DNA from: Streptomyces sp. NBC_00193 | GTDB lineage: Bacteria > Actinomycetota > Actinomycetes > Streptomycetales > Streptomycetaceae | Length of the DNA stretch: 64,000 nt | Direction: 5' to 3' | Assembly: GCF_026342735.1 (NCBI RefSeq) | Contig: NZ_JAPEMM010000001.1 | Span: forward strand, 1-64,000 | In this document: positions 1 through 9,545 of the stretch, piece by piece | How the letters are laid out: the number at the start of each line of letters is the position of its first letter | How positions within the stretch are numbered: the first letter of the stretch is position 1 | Notes under the pieces: generated by a model | The model's input: only the letters and a program-made list of their open reading frames with translations | Told to the model about the DNA's origin: nothing | The model's database searches: none | Translations under genes and position numbers: made by a program

Positions 1-1761
1 GCCCGCTACGTCCGCATGCAGGGCGTCTCCAGGGCCACCGGGTACGGCTACTCGCTCTGGGAGTTCAAGGTGTTCGGGACCACAGGGGGCGACGGAGGCG
101 GGCCGACCCTGCCGGGCGGCGGCGACCTGGGCCCGAACGTACACGTCGTCGACCCCTCCACGCCCGGCATCCAGGCCCAGCTGGACCAGGTCTTCCAGGA
201 GCAGGAGTCGGCGCAGTTCGGCAGCGGCCGGCACGCCTTCCTCCTCAAGCCGGGCACCTACAACAACATCAACGCCCAGATCGGCTTCTACACCCAGATC
301 GCCGGCCTCGGCCTGCGCCCGGGCGACACCACCATCAACGGTGACGTGACGGTCGACGCGGGCTGGTTCAACGGCAACGCGACCCAGAACTTCTGGCGCG
401 GCGCGGAGGGCCTGACCGTCAACCCGGTCAGCGGCACCAACCGGTGGGCGGTCTCGCAGGCGTCCTCCTTCCGCCGCATGCACGTCAAGGGTGCGCTCAA
501 CCTGGCGCCGAACGGCTACGGTTGGGCCAGCGGCGGCTACATCGCCGACTCCAAGGTCGACGGCCAGGTCGGCAACTACTCGCAGCAGCAGTGGTACACC
601 CGCGACAGCACCATCGGCGGCTGGTCCAACAGCGTGTGGAACCAGACCTTCTCCGGCGTCGAGGGCGCTCCGGCCACCGGATTCCCGGAGCCCCGTTACA
701 CCACGCTCGACACCACGCCCGTCTCCCGCGAGAAGCCCTACCTCTACGCCGACGGCAACGAGTACAAGGTGTTCGCGCCGGCCAAGCGCACCAACGCCCG
801 CGGAACCACCTGGGCCAACGGCACCCCGCAGGGCGAGTCCGTCCCGCTCAGCCAGTTCTACGTGGTCAAGCCCGGCGCCACCGCCGCCACGATCAACCAG
901 GCGCTGGCCCAGGGCCTGAACCTGCTGTTCACGCCCGGCGTCTACCACGTCGACCGGACCATCAACGTGAACCGCGCGAACACCATCGTGCTCGGCCTCG
1001 GCCTCGCCACGATCATCCCGGACAACGGGGTGACCGCGATGAAGGTCGCCGACGTGGACGGCGTCCGCCTCGCCGGCTTCCTGATCGATGCCGGACCGGT
1101 CAACTCGCCGACCCTGCTGGAGCTCGGACCGCAGAACTCCTCCGCCGACCACGCCGCCAACCCCACCACCGTGCAGGACGTCTACATCCGCGTCGGCGGG
1201 GCGGGCGCCGGCAAGGCGACGACCAGCATGGTCGTCAACAGCGACGACACGATCGTCGACCACACCTGGGTGTGGCGCGCCGACCACGGCGAGGGCGTGG
1301 GCTGGGAGACCAACCGCGCCGACTACGGGGTGCGGGTGAACGGTGACGACGTCCTGGCCACGGGCCTGTTCGTCGAGCACTTCAACAAGTACGACGTGGA
1401 GTGGTACGGCGAGCGCGGCAAGACGGTCTTCTACCAGAACGAGAAGGCCTACGACGCCCCGAACCAGGCCGCCATCCAGAACGGCGCCACCAAGGGCTAC
1501 GCCGCCTACCGGGTCGACGACTCGGTGACCACCCACGAAGCATGGGGCCTGGGCAGCTACTGCAACTACAACGTGGACCCGAACATCCGCCAGGACCACG
1601 GCTTCAAGGCCCCGGTCAAGCCCGGCGTCAGGTTCCACAGCCTGCTGACGGTGTCGCTCGGCGGCAACGGCCACTACGAGCACGTCATCAACGACACCGG
1701 GGCGTCCACGGTCCCCGCCGGCACCTCGACGGTTCCCTCCACGGTGGTCTCGTACCCCTGA
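1..1761 (+). CDS. Secreted discoidin / right-handed beta-helix protein (5' truncated), probable GH55-like beta-1,3-glucanase
   Basis: The frame is open from base 1, so the N-terminus lies outside the window. The visible protein begins with the end of an F5/8 type C (discoidin) domain (motif YGYSLWEF at about residue 16). A Gly/Pro linker follows, then about 530 residues that read as a right-handed parallel beta-helix: repeated short strands, FLLKPGTY, LLFTPGVYHVD and IVLGLGLATIIP. Streptomyces proteins of this build are often labelled coagulation factor 5/8 or, misleadingly, adenylyl cyclase; some are GH55 exo-beta-1,3-glucanases. The downstream discoidin hydrolase and GH3 beta-glucosidase fit a polysaccharide-degradation group. 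Domain type is seen in the sequence; the GH55 assignment is inference from family memory. Confidence 0.75.
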   Translation, partial: ARYVRMQGVSRATGYGYSLWEFKVFGTTGGDGGGPTLPGGGDLGPNVHVVDPSTPGIQAQLDQVFQEQESAQFGSGRHAFLLKPGTYNNINAQIGFYTQIAGLGLRPGDTTINGDVTVDAGWFNGNATQNFWRGAEGLTVNPVSGTNRWAVSQASSFRRMHVKGALNLAPNGYGWASGGYIADSKVDGQVGNYSQQQWYTRDSTIGGWSNSVWNQTFSGVEGAPATGFPEPRYTTLDTTPVSREKPYLYADGNEYKVFAPAKRTNARGTTWANGTPQGESVPLSQFYVVKPGATAATINQALAQGLNLLFTPGVYHVDRTINVNRANTIVLGLGLATIIPDNGVTAMKVADVDGVRLAGFLIDAGPVNSPTLLELGPQNSSADHAANPTTVQDVYIRVGGAGAGKATTSMVVNSDDTIVDHTWVWRADHGEGVGWETNRADYGVRVNGDDVLATGLFVEHFNKYDVEWYGERGKTVFYQNEKAYDAPNQAAIQNGATKGYAAYRVDDSVTTHEAWGLGSYCNYNVDPNIRQDHGFKAPVKPGVRFHSLLTVSLGGNGHYEHVINDTGASTVPAGTSTVPSTVVSYP

Positions 1762-1968
1762 GCCGTCCGGCCTCCCCCACCGGTTCCGCCCACCCCGCGG
1801 AACCGGCCCCCGACACCCCGGGCCCGGTTTCCGCCCTGCCGCCGCTGCCCGGGGGCACCACCGCACGACCGGCCTCCGCCGATCCGCCGGAGCCGCACCC
1901 ACTCCCCTGGGCCGGGTGAACCGATCTCCGCGCCCCGGCCCAGGGGCCCCCTCACACCAGGAGCCGCA

Positions 1969-4143
1969 ATGTTCCCCCCTCCCTCCACGAGAAGGACGCT
2001 CCGCCGCACGCGCGGCGCGGCCGCCCTCGCCACCCTGGGCGCGCTCCTCGCGTCCTCCCTCACCCTGGCCGCCGCCCCCACCGCGGTGGCCGCCGACTCC
2101 CTGCTCTCCCAGGGCAAGCCGGCCACCGCCTCCTCCCAGGAGGGCGAGGGCTACTCCGCGGCCGCCGCCTTCGACGGCAACCTCACCGGCACCCGGTGGG
2201 CCAGCCAGTGGCGCGACGCCGAATGGATCCAGGTCGACCTCGGCGCGAGCCGCAGCCTCAGCCGCGTCGTCCTCACCTGGGAGGGCGCCTTCGGCAAGAA
2301 CTACGAGATCCAGGTCTCGGACGACGGAACGAACTGGCGCACCGCCAAAGCCGTCACCGGCAGCGACGGCGGCACCGACGAGATCGCCGTCTCCGGCAGC
2401 GGCCGCTACGTACGGATGAAGGGCCTGGTCCGCTCCAGCGGTTACGGCTACTCCCTCTGGGAGTTCCAGGTCTACGGCACCACCACGGCGGAACCCCCGG
2501 CCCAGGGCGCAGTCCGCGTGGCCGGCTCCCAGGGCAACTGGCAGCTGACCGTCGGCGGGCAGCCGTACACGGTCAAGGGCCTCACCTGGGGTCCGTCCTT
2601 CGCGGACGCACCGAAGTACATGCCCGACGTGAAGTCCATGGGCGTCAACACCATCCGCACCTGGGGCACGGACGCGTCGAGCAAGCCCCTGCTCGACACG
2701 GCCGCGGCGAACGGGATCCGGGTCGTCAACGGCTTCTGGCTGCAGCCCGGCGGCGGCCCCGGCTCGGGCGGCTGCGTCAACTACGTGACCGACGCCGCGT
2801 ACAAGAGCAACATGCTGACCGAGTTCGCGAAGTGGGTGGACACCTACAAGTCGCACCCGGCCACGCTCATGTGGAACGTCGGCAACGAATCCGTCCTCGG
2901 CCTGCAGAACTGCTACGGCGGCACCGAACTGGAGGCGCAGCGCAACGCCTACACCACCTTCGTGAACGACGTGGCCAAGAAGATCCACACCATCGACCCC
3001 GACCACCCGGTCACCTCGACCGACGCCTGGACGGGGGCGTGGCCGTACTACAAGCGCAACGCCCCGGACCTCGACCTGTACTCGATGAACTCCTACGGCG
3101 ACATCTGCGGGGTGAAGCAGGACTGGGTGGACGGCGGCTACACCAAGCCCTACATCATCACCGAGACGGGCCCGGCCGGCGAGTGGGAGGTGCCGAACGA
3201 CGCCAACGGCATCCCCGACCAGAAGACCGACGTGCAGACGGCCGAGGGGTACACCACCGCCTGGAACTGCATCACCGGTCACCAGGGCGTGGCCCTGGGC
3301 GCCACGATGTTCCACTACGGCATCGAGCACGACTTCGGCGGCATCTGGTTCAATCTGCTGCCCGACGGCCTCAAGCGGCTGTCGTACTACGCGGTGAAGA
3401 AGGCGTACACCGGGTCCACCGCGGGCGACAACACACCGCCGGTCATCAGCAACATGGTCGTCGACAAGGCCTCCAACGCCCCGGCCGGCGGGGAGTTCAC
3501 CGTCCGCGCCACCATCAGCGACCCGCAGAACGACCCGCTGACGTACAAGGTCTTCCTCAGCGGCAACTACGCGAACGGCGACAAGCGCCTGGTCGAGGCG
3601 CAGTGGCGTTCGACGGGCAACGGGACTTTCGCGGTCACCGCTCCCGAGAAGCTGGGCGTCTGGAAGGTGTACATCCAGGCCGAGGACGGCCGCGGCAACG
3701 CGGGCATCGAGACCAAGTCCGTCAAGGTGGTCGCCCCGCCCGTGAGCGGCACGAACGTGGCGCTGAACAAGCCGACGACCGCCTCCTCCTTCCAGGCCGG
3801 GTACGGGGACTGCCCCTGCGGGCCGGGCAACGCGACCGACGGCAAGGCCGGTACCCGCTGGGCCAGCGACTGGAGCGACCCGCAGTGGATCTCGGTGGAC
3901 CTCGGCGCCTCCACCGCGATCCGCACCCTGCAGCTGGTCTGGGACCCCGCTTACGCCAAGTCCTACGAGGTGCAGCTCTCCGACGACGGCACCAACTGGC
4001 GCACCGTCCACACCACGACGACCGGCAACGGTGACATCGACACGATCAGCGTGTCGGCGAACACCCGCCACGTACGGCTGAACCTGACCGCCCGCGGCAC
4101 CGCCTGGGGTTACTCCCTCCACGAGTTCGGCGTCTACAGCTGA
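1969..4143 (+). CDS. Secreted glycoside hydrolase, discoidin - GH2/GH5-like TIM barrel - Ig-like - discoidin
   Basis: 724 residues. It has a twin-Arg-containing basic N-terminus and a hydrophobic signal segment ending near AVAAD (about residue 43). An F5/8 type C carbohydrate-binding domain covers about residues 45-165, followed by a TIM-barrel catalytic module (about 180-480). Candidate catalytic glutamates are E307 in WNVGNES (acid/base) and E399 in IITETGP (nucleophile), the usual clan GH-A pattern. An immunoglobulin-like domain starts near NTPPVISNMVVDK, and a second discoidin domain runs to the end (GYSLHEFGVYS). An AGGAG ribosome site lies just before the ATG. The substrate is not readable from sequence; neighbours suggest a plant or fungal glucan. 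It follows the first gene by 207 bases and ends before a hairpin. Confidence 0.85.
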   Translation: MFPPPSTRRTLRRTRGAAALATLGALLASSLTLAAAPTAVAADSLLSQGKPATASSQEGEGYSAAAAFDGNLTGTRWASQWRDAEWIQVDLGASRSLSRVVLTWEGAFGKNYEIQVSDDGTNWRTAKAVTGSDGGTDEIAVSGSGRYVRMKGLVRSSGYGYSLWEFQVYGTTTAEPPAQGAVRVAGSQGNWQLTVGGQPYTVKGLTWGPSFADAPKYMPDVKSMGVNTIRTWGTDASSKPLLDTAAANGIRVVNGFWLQPGGGPGSGGCVNYVTDAAYKSNMLTEFAKWVDTYKSHPATLMWNVGNESVLGLQNCYGGTELEAQRNAYTTFVNDVAKKIHTIDPDHPVTSTDAWTGAWPYYKRNAPDLDLYSMNSYGDICGVKQDWVDGGYTKPYIITETGPAGEWEVPNDANGIPDQKTDVQTAEGYTTAWNCITGHQGVALGATMFHYGIEHDFGGIWFNLLPDGLKRLSYYAVKKAYTGSTAGDNTPPVISNMVVDKASNAPAGGEFTVRATISDPQNDPLTYKVFLSGNYANGDKRLVEAQWRSTGNGTFAVTAPEKLGVWKVYIQAEDGRGNAGIETKSVKVVAPPVSGTNVALNKPTTASSFQAGYGDCPCGPGNATDGKAGTRWASDWSDPQWISVDLGASTAIRTLQLVWDPAYAKSYEVQLSDDGTNWRTVHTTTTGNGDIDTISVSANTRHVRLNLTARGTAWGYSLHEFGVYS

Positions 4144-4210
4144 CCCCGTGACGGCGCGTCACTGAACGCGGAGTACCGGCCGCCCTGACCCGGCCGGCCC
4201 TCCGTACGGG

Positions 4211-4247
4211 CCCGGCTCTCCCTGCCTGAACAACGGGGAGGGCCGGG
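4211..4247 (+). terminator. Hairpin after the discoidin hydrolase
   Basis: An inverted repeat with 12-base arms at 4211-4222 and 4236-4247 (one mismatch, GC-rich) and a 13-base loop, followed by TCTTCTC. It sits 68 bases after the stop of the upstream hydrolase and just before the GH3 gene, so it may end or attenuate transcription between them. Confidence 0.5.
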
Positions 4248-4279
4248 TCTTCTCGAACCGCAGGCGGGGAGCGGATGAC

Positions 4280-6730
4280 GTGAATGGGGTGGGGATGGGC
4301 GAGGACATGCTCGATCGACTGCTGGAGAAGCTCGATCTGGCGCAGAAGGTGCGGCTGCTGTCCGGGGCCACGACGTGGCGGACGGCCGCCGAACAGGCCG
4401 TCGGCCTGCGGGAGATGGTGACCTCCGACGGCCCGGCAGGGGTGCGGGGAGAGGCCTGGGACGAGCGGCTCACCTCCGCGCTGCTGCCCTCGGCGTCCGC
4501 GATCGGCGCGCTGTGGGACGAGGACCTGGTCGAGGAGCTGGGGGGCCTGCTCGCTTCGGAGGCGGTCCGCAAGGGCGTGGACGTCGTCCTGGCGCCGACG
4601 CTCAACCTGCACCGCACGCCCCTGGGCGGCCGGCACTTCGAGTGCTTCTCGGAGGATCCCGTCCTGACGGGCCGCACGGGCGCGGCGCTCGTCCGGGGCA
4701 TCCAGGCGGCGGGGGTGGCGGCCACGGCCAAGCACTACGTGGCCAACGACTCCGAGACCGGCCGGATGCACGTGGACGTGCGCGCGTCCGAGCGGGTGCT
4801 GCGGGAGGTGTACCTGGCGCCGTTCGAGGCTGCCGTCGGGGCGGGCGTGTGGCTGGTGATGGCCGGCTACAACAGCGTGAACGGGGCGACCATGACCGCC
4901 AGTCCGCTGCTCGCCGAACCCCTGAAGGGCGAGTGGGGCTTCGACGGGGTGGTGGTCTCCGACTGGGGCGCCCTGCGGTCGACCCTGGAACCGGCCCTCG
5001 CCGCACTCGACCTGGCGATGCCGGGACCGCACGGCCCGTGGGAGGCGTCCCTCGTCCGGGCCGTGCAGGACGGCCACGTCCCCGAGCGGGCCGTCGACGA
5101 GAAGGTCCGGCGGCTGCTGCGGCTGGCCGGACGCGTGGGGGCACTCGAACCGCACCGGCCCCCGCGCACCCCGGCGTTCGGGCCCGAGGACACGCGGACG
5201 CTGCTGCGCCGCACCGTGACCGCCGGATCCGTGCTGCTGAGCAACCGCGCGGTGCTCCCGCTCGACCCGTCCGCGCTGACAGAGGTCGCCGTCATCGGCG
5301 TGCACGCCGCCTCCCCGCGTCTCCAGGGCGGAGGCAGCGCGGGGGTCTTCCCCGCGCACGTGGTCACTCCGCTCGACGGGATCCGGGCCCGGCTGGAGGG
5401 CCTGGCCCGGGTCGTGCACGTACCGGGTCCGGGACTGGGCGTCCCCCCGGCGCCCCTCGGCGCCGACTGGTGCAGCGACCCGCGATCGGGGCGGCCCGGT
5501 GTGCTGCTGCGCCTCCTGGACGAGGCGGGCCACGAGCTGTACGCCGAACACCGCCTGTCGGGGCGGCAGTTGGAACCACCAGTGATGCCCGCCGCGCGGA
5601 CGGTGGAGATCAGCGCGCTCCTACGGCCGCAGGCGACGGGGGAATGGACCTTCGGCATCGCCGGCTTCGGCCGCATGAGCCTGGCCCTCGGCGAACGGAC
5701 CGTACTGGACGGCGAGTTCCCGTGCACCACCGACGACCCGGCCGTCGTCCACGTGAACCCGCCCCTCCACACGGTGCGGGCGACCCTGGAGACGACGGAA
5801 CCCGTCCTCCTGACGGCCCGGCGCGAGCTGGTACCCGGGGCCGGGCGCGCCACGATCGTCGCGGCGGCGGCGCCGGAGCCCGAGGCGGCGGCCGCGCTCG
5901 CCGAAGCGGTGCGGGCGGCCCGCGACGCGGACGCCGTGATCGTGGTCGTCGGCACGACCGAACACACCGAGACCGAGGGCCACGACCGCGCCGACCTCTC
6001 CCTGGGCGGCCACCAGGACGAGCTGGTCCGCGCCGTGGCGGCCGTCAACCGGCGCACCATCGCCGTGGTCAACAGCGGCGGCCCCGTCGAACTGCCCTGG
6101 CGCGACGAGGCGGGCGCGGTGCTGCTCACCTGGTTCCCCGGGCAGGAGGCCGGTGCCGGGCTCGCCGACATCCTGTTCGGGGACGCCGAGCCGGGCGGCC
6201 GCCTCCCCACCACCTGGGCGGCCGCCTTGACCGACGCGCACGTCACCCACGCGCACCCGGTGGACGGCCGCCTCGCCTACGACGACGGCGTGCACATCGG
6301 GCACCGGGCCTGGCTCCGCACCGGCAGGCGGCCCGCCTACTGGTTCGGCCACGGTCTGGGCTACACCACCTGGGAGTACGACGCGGTCCGCGCCCCGGCG
6401 GAGGTCACGGCAGGCTCCTCGTTCACGGTCCGCGTCCAGGTGCGCAACGCGGGCGACCGGCCCGGCCGCGAGGTCGTGCAGGTGTACCTCGCCCGCCCGG
6501 AATCCACCGTCGAGCGTCCGGTCCGCTGGTTCGCCGGCTATGCCGCGGTCCACGCGGAAGCCGGCGCTCCGGCGACCGCCGTCGTGGAGGTGCCGGCCCG
6601 CGCGCTGCGGCACTGGTCCGAAGCCGAAGGTGCCTGGCGCACGGAGCCCGGGACGTACCGGATCCTGGTGGGCCGCTCGGCCGGCGACCTGGCGTGGAGC
6701 GGGTCACTGGAAGTCCAGAGGGCCACGTGA
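4280..6730 (+). CDS. GH3 family beta-glucosidase with PA14-like insert
   Basis: 816 residues, the usual length for a multidomain GH3 enzyme. The N-terminal barrel contains the substrate loop AKHYVANDSETGR and the nucleophile motif VVSDWGA (D228). A C-terminal alpha/beta sandwich follows (GTTEHTETEGHDR near residue 560). Between them, about residues 400-520 resemble a PA14 insert (GEWTFGIAGFGRMSL). The last 100 residues form a fibronectin III-like domain (GREVVQVYLARP). No signal peptide is seen, so it is probably intracellular and hydrolyses oligosaccharides released by the secreted enzymes upstream. The start is GTG at 4280; an in-frame ATG at 4295, preceded by a G-rich stretch, is an equally good alternative. 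Confidence 0.9.
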   Translation: MNGVGMGEDMLDRLLEKLDLAQKVRLLSGATTWRTAAEQAVGLREMVTSDGPAGVRGEAWDERLTSALLPSASAIGALWDEDLVEELGGLLASEAVRKGVDVVLAPTLNLHRTPLGGRHFECFSEDPVLTGRTGAALVRGIQAAGVAATAKHYVANDSETGRMHVDVRASERVLREVYLAPFEAAVGAGVWLVMAGYNSVNGATMTASPLLAEPLKGEWGFDGVVVSDWGALRSTLEPALAALDLAMPGPHGPWEASLVRAVQDGHVPERAVDEKVRRLLRLAGRVGALEPHRPPRTPAFGPEDTRTLLRRTVTAGSVLLSNRAVLPLDPSALTEVAVIGVHAASPRLQGGGSAGVFPAHVVTPLDGIRARLEGLARVVHVPGPGLGVPPAPLGADWCSDPRSGRPGVLLRLLDEAGHELYAEHRLSGRQLEPPVMPAARTVEISALLRPQATGEWTFGIAGFGRMSLALGERTVLDGEFPCTTDDPAVVHVNPPLHTVRATLETTEPVLLTARRELVPGAGRATIVAAAAPEPEAAAALAEAVRAARDADAVIVVVGTTEHTETEGHDRADLSLGGHQDELVRAVAAVNRRTIAVVNSGGPVELPWRDEAGAVLLTWFPGQEAGAGLADILFGDAEPGGRLPTTWAAALTDAHVTHAHPVDGRLAYDDGVHIGHRAWLRTGRRPAYWFGHGLGYTTWEYDAVRAPAEVTAGSSFTVRVQVRNAGDRPGREVVQVYLARPESTVERPVRWFAGYAAVHAEAGAPATAVVEVPARALRHWSEAEGAWRTEPGTYRILVGRSAGDLAWSGSLEVQRAT

Positions 6731-6793
6731 GGTGAGCGGAGCGACGGGTCACCGCCCCCGCATTCCGACGACCACGCCTGCCAACCTTCCCGC

Positions 6794-6807
6794 GAAACGA
6801 TCATTTC
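6794..6807. promoter_or_regulatory. Near-palindrome upstream of the XRE-like regulator
   Basis: GAAACGATCATTTC matches its own reverse complement at 12 of 14 positions. It lies 95 bases upstream of the regulator ATG, in an AT-richer pocket flanked by CCGC and GCGG. Position and symmetry suit an autoregulatory operator. No second copy was seen before the module 2 peptidase gene. Confidence 0.35.
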
Positions 6808-6901
6808 ATTGCGGATCCGACCGTTCCGTGATCTAGTGACGGCGGGGGCTTCGGGCTCGTCTGAACCACAGGTTCCCCTTCCAATCCGGGTGGGAGGGTT
6901 C

Positions 6902-7513
6902 ATGAGCGACGGGTACGAACACCTCGCCAGGACCGTGAAAAAGGTCGAGGAGCTCCGGTCGGAGGCAGGACTCGACCGAGCGTCGGTTTTCAACCTGCGA
7001 GACCTCTCCTTCCACAGCTCCCTTCCAGAGGCCGACATCCGGCGACTGCTCGACGGCGAGCCCGTCGAGGCGCCGAGCAGCGCCGCGGCCGAGCTGGCCC
7101 GCCGCATCGTGTTCCTACGGGAAACCCGGCTCACCGTGGACAAGCGCACGGGTAGCCGGCGTCCGTACACCACGGCGGAGATCTCTGCCGGCAGTGGGAT
7201 GACCCCGCAGTGGCACGGCAAGTTGCTGAACCACAGCACGCCCAACATCTGGCATGGCGCCGGCCTCGCCAAGTTCTTCGACGTCCCCATGGAGTACTTC
7301 ACCCAGACGCCGCCGGAGGCCGTGAAACGGGTTCTGGACAGCAAGGTCATCCCCCACCTCATGGCGTTCCTCAGGAATCCTGCCGAGGCTGTGCGGAATC
7401 GTCACGCCATGCAGGTCCAGCTCCGGCTCGGCGACAGGGAGCTGTCCCCGAGTCTTGAGACGGCTTTGATCGCCTTCATGGACGCGATCACACGAGAGGA
7501 CTCCGGCCCCTAG
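6902..7513 (+). CDS. XRE-like helix-turn-helix regulator of the IrrE/7TM locus
   Basis: 203 residues from ATG 6902, chosen because GGGAGG sits a few bases upstream; an upstream TTG at 6809 would add 31 residues without a ribosome site. Residues about 88-135 form a Cro/C1-type HTH as in actinobacterial XRE proteins: YTTAEISAGSGMTPQWHGKLL followed by GLAKFFDVPMEYF. The 90 residues before it are helical and probably mediate dimerisation or partner binding. It is the first gene of a plus-strand run and lies 108 bases before a HEXXH peptidase gene, the same pairing as ImmR/ImmA in Bacillus ICEBs1. In that system the peptidase cleaves the repressor; the same relation here is inference. Confidence 0.75.
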   Translation: MSDGYEHLARTVKKVEELRSEAGLDRASVFNLRDLSFHSSLPEADIRRLLDGEPVEAPSSAAAELARRIVFLRETRLTVDKRTGSRRPYTTAEISAGSGMTPQWHGKLLNHSTPNIWHGAGLAKFFDVPMEYFTQTPPEAVKRVLDSKVIPHLMAFLRNPAEAVRNRHAMQVQLRLGDRELSPSLETALIAFMDAITREDSGP

Positions 7514-7621
7514 GGTCGAGTCCGGACGCAGCGACTGACCTGACCTTCAGTCACCGGTAGCAGCAGGGCGGGCCGCGGCTTCACCGCCCATCGGAGGGGA
7601 ACTTAAAGTGGGGGCATTCGG

Positions 7622-8290
7622 ATGAGCGAGGGGAAGATGGCGGGCTTTCACAAGGGGATACTCGCGACTCTCGACAGGCTGCCACCCCACCAGGGCCTGC
7701 TCGCGGCGCCGAGAGCCCATCTGGCGCGGCGATCCACCACACGGAAGATCGCGAAGTTCTGCGACTCGGTTCTCGCGGGTCTCGACAGGCCGATCCCCTC
7801 GGATCCGGACCACCTGTTCGCGCTGTTGAGGGCCGACGTGGAGCAGCGTCTCAACGAGGACCGCGGGGCTCTCCCGTTCCGCCCGGTCCTCCTGTACTTC
7901 CGTGAGTTCCCCGAGGATACGGCCAGTGGCCTCACGGCGAAGTTCGACGACCGGATCGTCATCGTCGTCGAGAGTCAGACGACCACGCTGCACCAGTTCG
8001 TGATCTTCGCGCACGAGATGTGGCACGCCCTGATGGGAGAGTGCCTGTCTCACGGGGCCCACAGCGGCGTTGCCACGGCTGCCGCCAGGTCACTCGGCGG
8101 TGAACTGGTGGGCGACGACCTCGTCGCCCTGGCCGCGAGGAGCCACGTCGACACCCAAGAGGAAAGCGATGCGGAGGAGTTCGGGCTGCAGATGGGAGCC
8201 CGGCTGCGCGAGTGTCTGCACGGGAGCGGCTGCGTGCCGACATCCGGTTTGGCCGGCCGGATCCAGTCCAGCATAGGCAGAGGCTACTGA
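7622..8290 (+). CDS. IrrE/ImmA-type zinc metallopeptidase, module 1
   Basis: 222 residues. The zinc site HEMWH is at 131-135 (H131, E132, H135) after a hydrophobic strand, and the third-ligand region DAEEFG follows near 183-188, as in the ImmA/IrrE (COG2856) family. NCBI often calls such Streptomyces genes toxin component proteins. The first 120 residues carry the beta-sheet leading into the active-site helix. Start ATG 7622 follows GTGGGGG at good spacing; ATG 7637 is possible. Only two bases separate its stop from the next gene (8293), so it is co-translated with the first seven-helix membrane protein. Likely role: regulated cleavage or sequestration of the upstream XRE-like regulator (inference). 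Confidence 0.75.
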   Translation: MSEGKMAGFHKGILATLDRLPPHQGLLAAPRAHLARRSTTRKIAKFCDSVLAGLDRPIPSDPDHLFALLRADVEQRLNEDRGALPFRPVLLYFREFPEDTASGLTAKFDDRIVIVVESQTTTLHQFVIFAHEMWHALMGECLSHGAHSGVATAAARSLGGELVGDDLVALAARSHVDTQEESDAEEFGLQMGARLRECLHGSGCVPTSGLAGRIQSSIGRGY

Positions 8291-8292
8291 GG

Positions 8293-9501
8293 ATGACCGG
8301 ATCGGACTACTTCATTCCCGCCGGCGTCCTGGCCATCGCTTTGGTGGTGAAGGCTCCCTCGTTCTGGCGCAGCTGGCACTCGCCGATGTCGAATTCGATT
8401 TTCGTGATCCTCGCGGCCTCGGCGGCAGGTTTCGTGTTCGGTGCTCCGCCGACGATCGAGCGGGTCAACCGGATCACCGGCGTCCCGAACGTCTCGGCGC
8501 TCATCGTCTACTGCATCCTGTCGTGCCTGTCGTGCGGCTCGATCGTGCTCCTCATCCATTGGCGCGGGGGAGCCGAGGAGATCCTCCGGAAGCACACCAG
8601 GATCTGGATCGCGGCGACCGCCGCACTGATCGCGACGTTCTGCGTTCTCTTCTCCCTCAGCAGTGTGCCCATCGAGCAGCAGCGCGACTTCGACACCTTC
8701 TACGCGAACACCCCGTACGTGCGGGAGATGATCGTGCTCTATCTGGCCGCGCACATCGCCACGAGCCTCGTGGTGGCGACGAAATGCTGGCGGTGGGCCC
8801 GTGAGCTTCGAGATCTGCAGGCGGCGTGGACCCATTGGGGCCTGCTCATACTCGTAGCCGCGTTCGGTATCGGCCTGTCGTTCGCCCTGCTCAAATTCCT
8901 GGCTGTCGGTGCCCGATGGGCCGGTACGGACAGATGGGACTCTCTCAGCACCGACATCGCCCCTCCCCTGGCAGGACTGGGCGCCGGCCTGACCACGATC
9001 GGCTTCCTGGTGCCGGTCGTCGGGCCACGGCTGGGGTCGATGTGGGGGTCCTGGCGGGCCTATCGGGCAATGGAGCCCCTCTGGCGTGCGCTCGAGCCCT
9101 TCGCCGGACCCGGGAAGCCCACCTGGGTTCGCCTGACCTCGTCACCCGAGATCCGGGCGATGGCCAGGTCCACCGATATTTCCGATCGCCTGCTCAATCT
9201 GGCACCGCACCTGGACAGCAGCCGCCGCGAGGCAGCCGAGCGATACGCCTCGGCGCAAGGCTGCGAACCGGAGGCGGCTCTCATCTTTGCCGAAGCGGCG
9301 ACGATCCACGCCGCCCTGGCCGCTGCGGAGGCCGCCGGGAGGCTGCCATCCGAGCCGGCAGCCATCGTTGCCCAATCGGGTGCCACCATCGACACTCGCG
9401 TGTCAGGAACGAACGGTCTCGCCAGACTGAGCATCCAGTTCTCCAAGATCCGCCGCTCCGGCCTGCCCGTCGGCGACGCCGCCCGCTCAGAGGGCAACTG
9501 A
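8293..9501 (+). CDS. Seven-helix membrane protein with cytoplasmic tail (DUF6545 / MAB_1171c-like), copy 1
   Basis: 402 residues. Seven hydrophobic segments occupy about residues 5-25, 35-52, 67-90, 104-122, 143-165, 180-203 and 218-240. A soluble tail of about 160 residues follows. Family motifs seen here and in the two paralogues are APPT-x-NR-x-G-x-PNV (helix 2-3 loop), IVLL-x-HWR, DFDTFYANTPYVREM before helix 5, LYLAAH, and WDSLSTDIAPPLA before helix 7. NCBI uses the name MAB_1171c family putative transporter for this type, with no proven transport. The layout (seven helices plus cytosolic domain, next to a regulator and protease) fits a receptor as well as a transporter. ATG 8293 follows the peptidase stop by two bases. 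Confidence 0.75.
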   Translation: MTGSDYFIPAGVLAIALVVKAPSFWRSWHSPMSNSIFVILAASAAGFVFGAPPTIERVNRITGVPNVSALIVYCILSCLSCGSIVLLIHWRGGAEEILRKHTRIWIAATAALIATFCVLFSLSSVPIEQQRDFDTFYANTPYVREMIVLYLAAHIATSLVVATKCWRWARELRDLQAAWTHWGLLILVAAFGIGLSFALLKFLAVGARWAGTDRWDSLSTDIAPPLAGLGAGLTTIGFLVPVVGPRLGSMWGSWRAYRAMEPLWRALEPFAGPGKPTWVRLTSSPEIRAMARSTDISDRLLNLAPHLDSSRREAAERYASAQGCEPEAALIFAEAATIHAALAAAEAAGRLPSEPAAIVAQSGATIDTRVSGTNGLARLSIQFSKIRRSGLPVGDAARSEGN

Positions 9502-9503
9502 CC

Positions 9504-9545
9504 ATGCCCACTCTCTCCCACGGGGCTCGCGGGAGTCGTTGGTGA
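9504..9545 (+). other. Possible 13-codon peptide ORF between two membrane genes
   Basis: ATG at 9504 follows the preceding stop by two bases, with AGAGGG nine bases upstream. The ORF MPTLSHGARGSRW ends with a TGA that overlaps the GTG start of the next gene. It may be a translational coupler, a short signal peptide or chance. A small ATG ORF also begins at the end of each of the other two paralogues. Confidence 0.25.
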
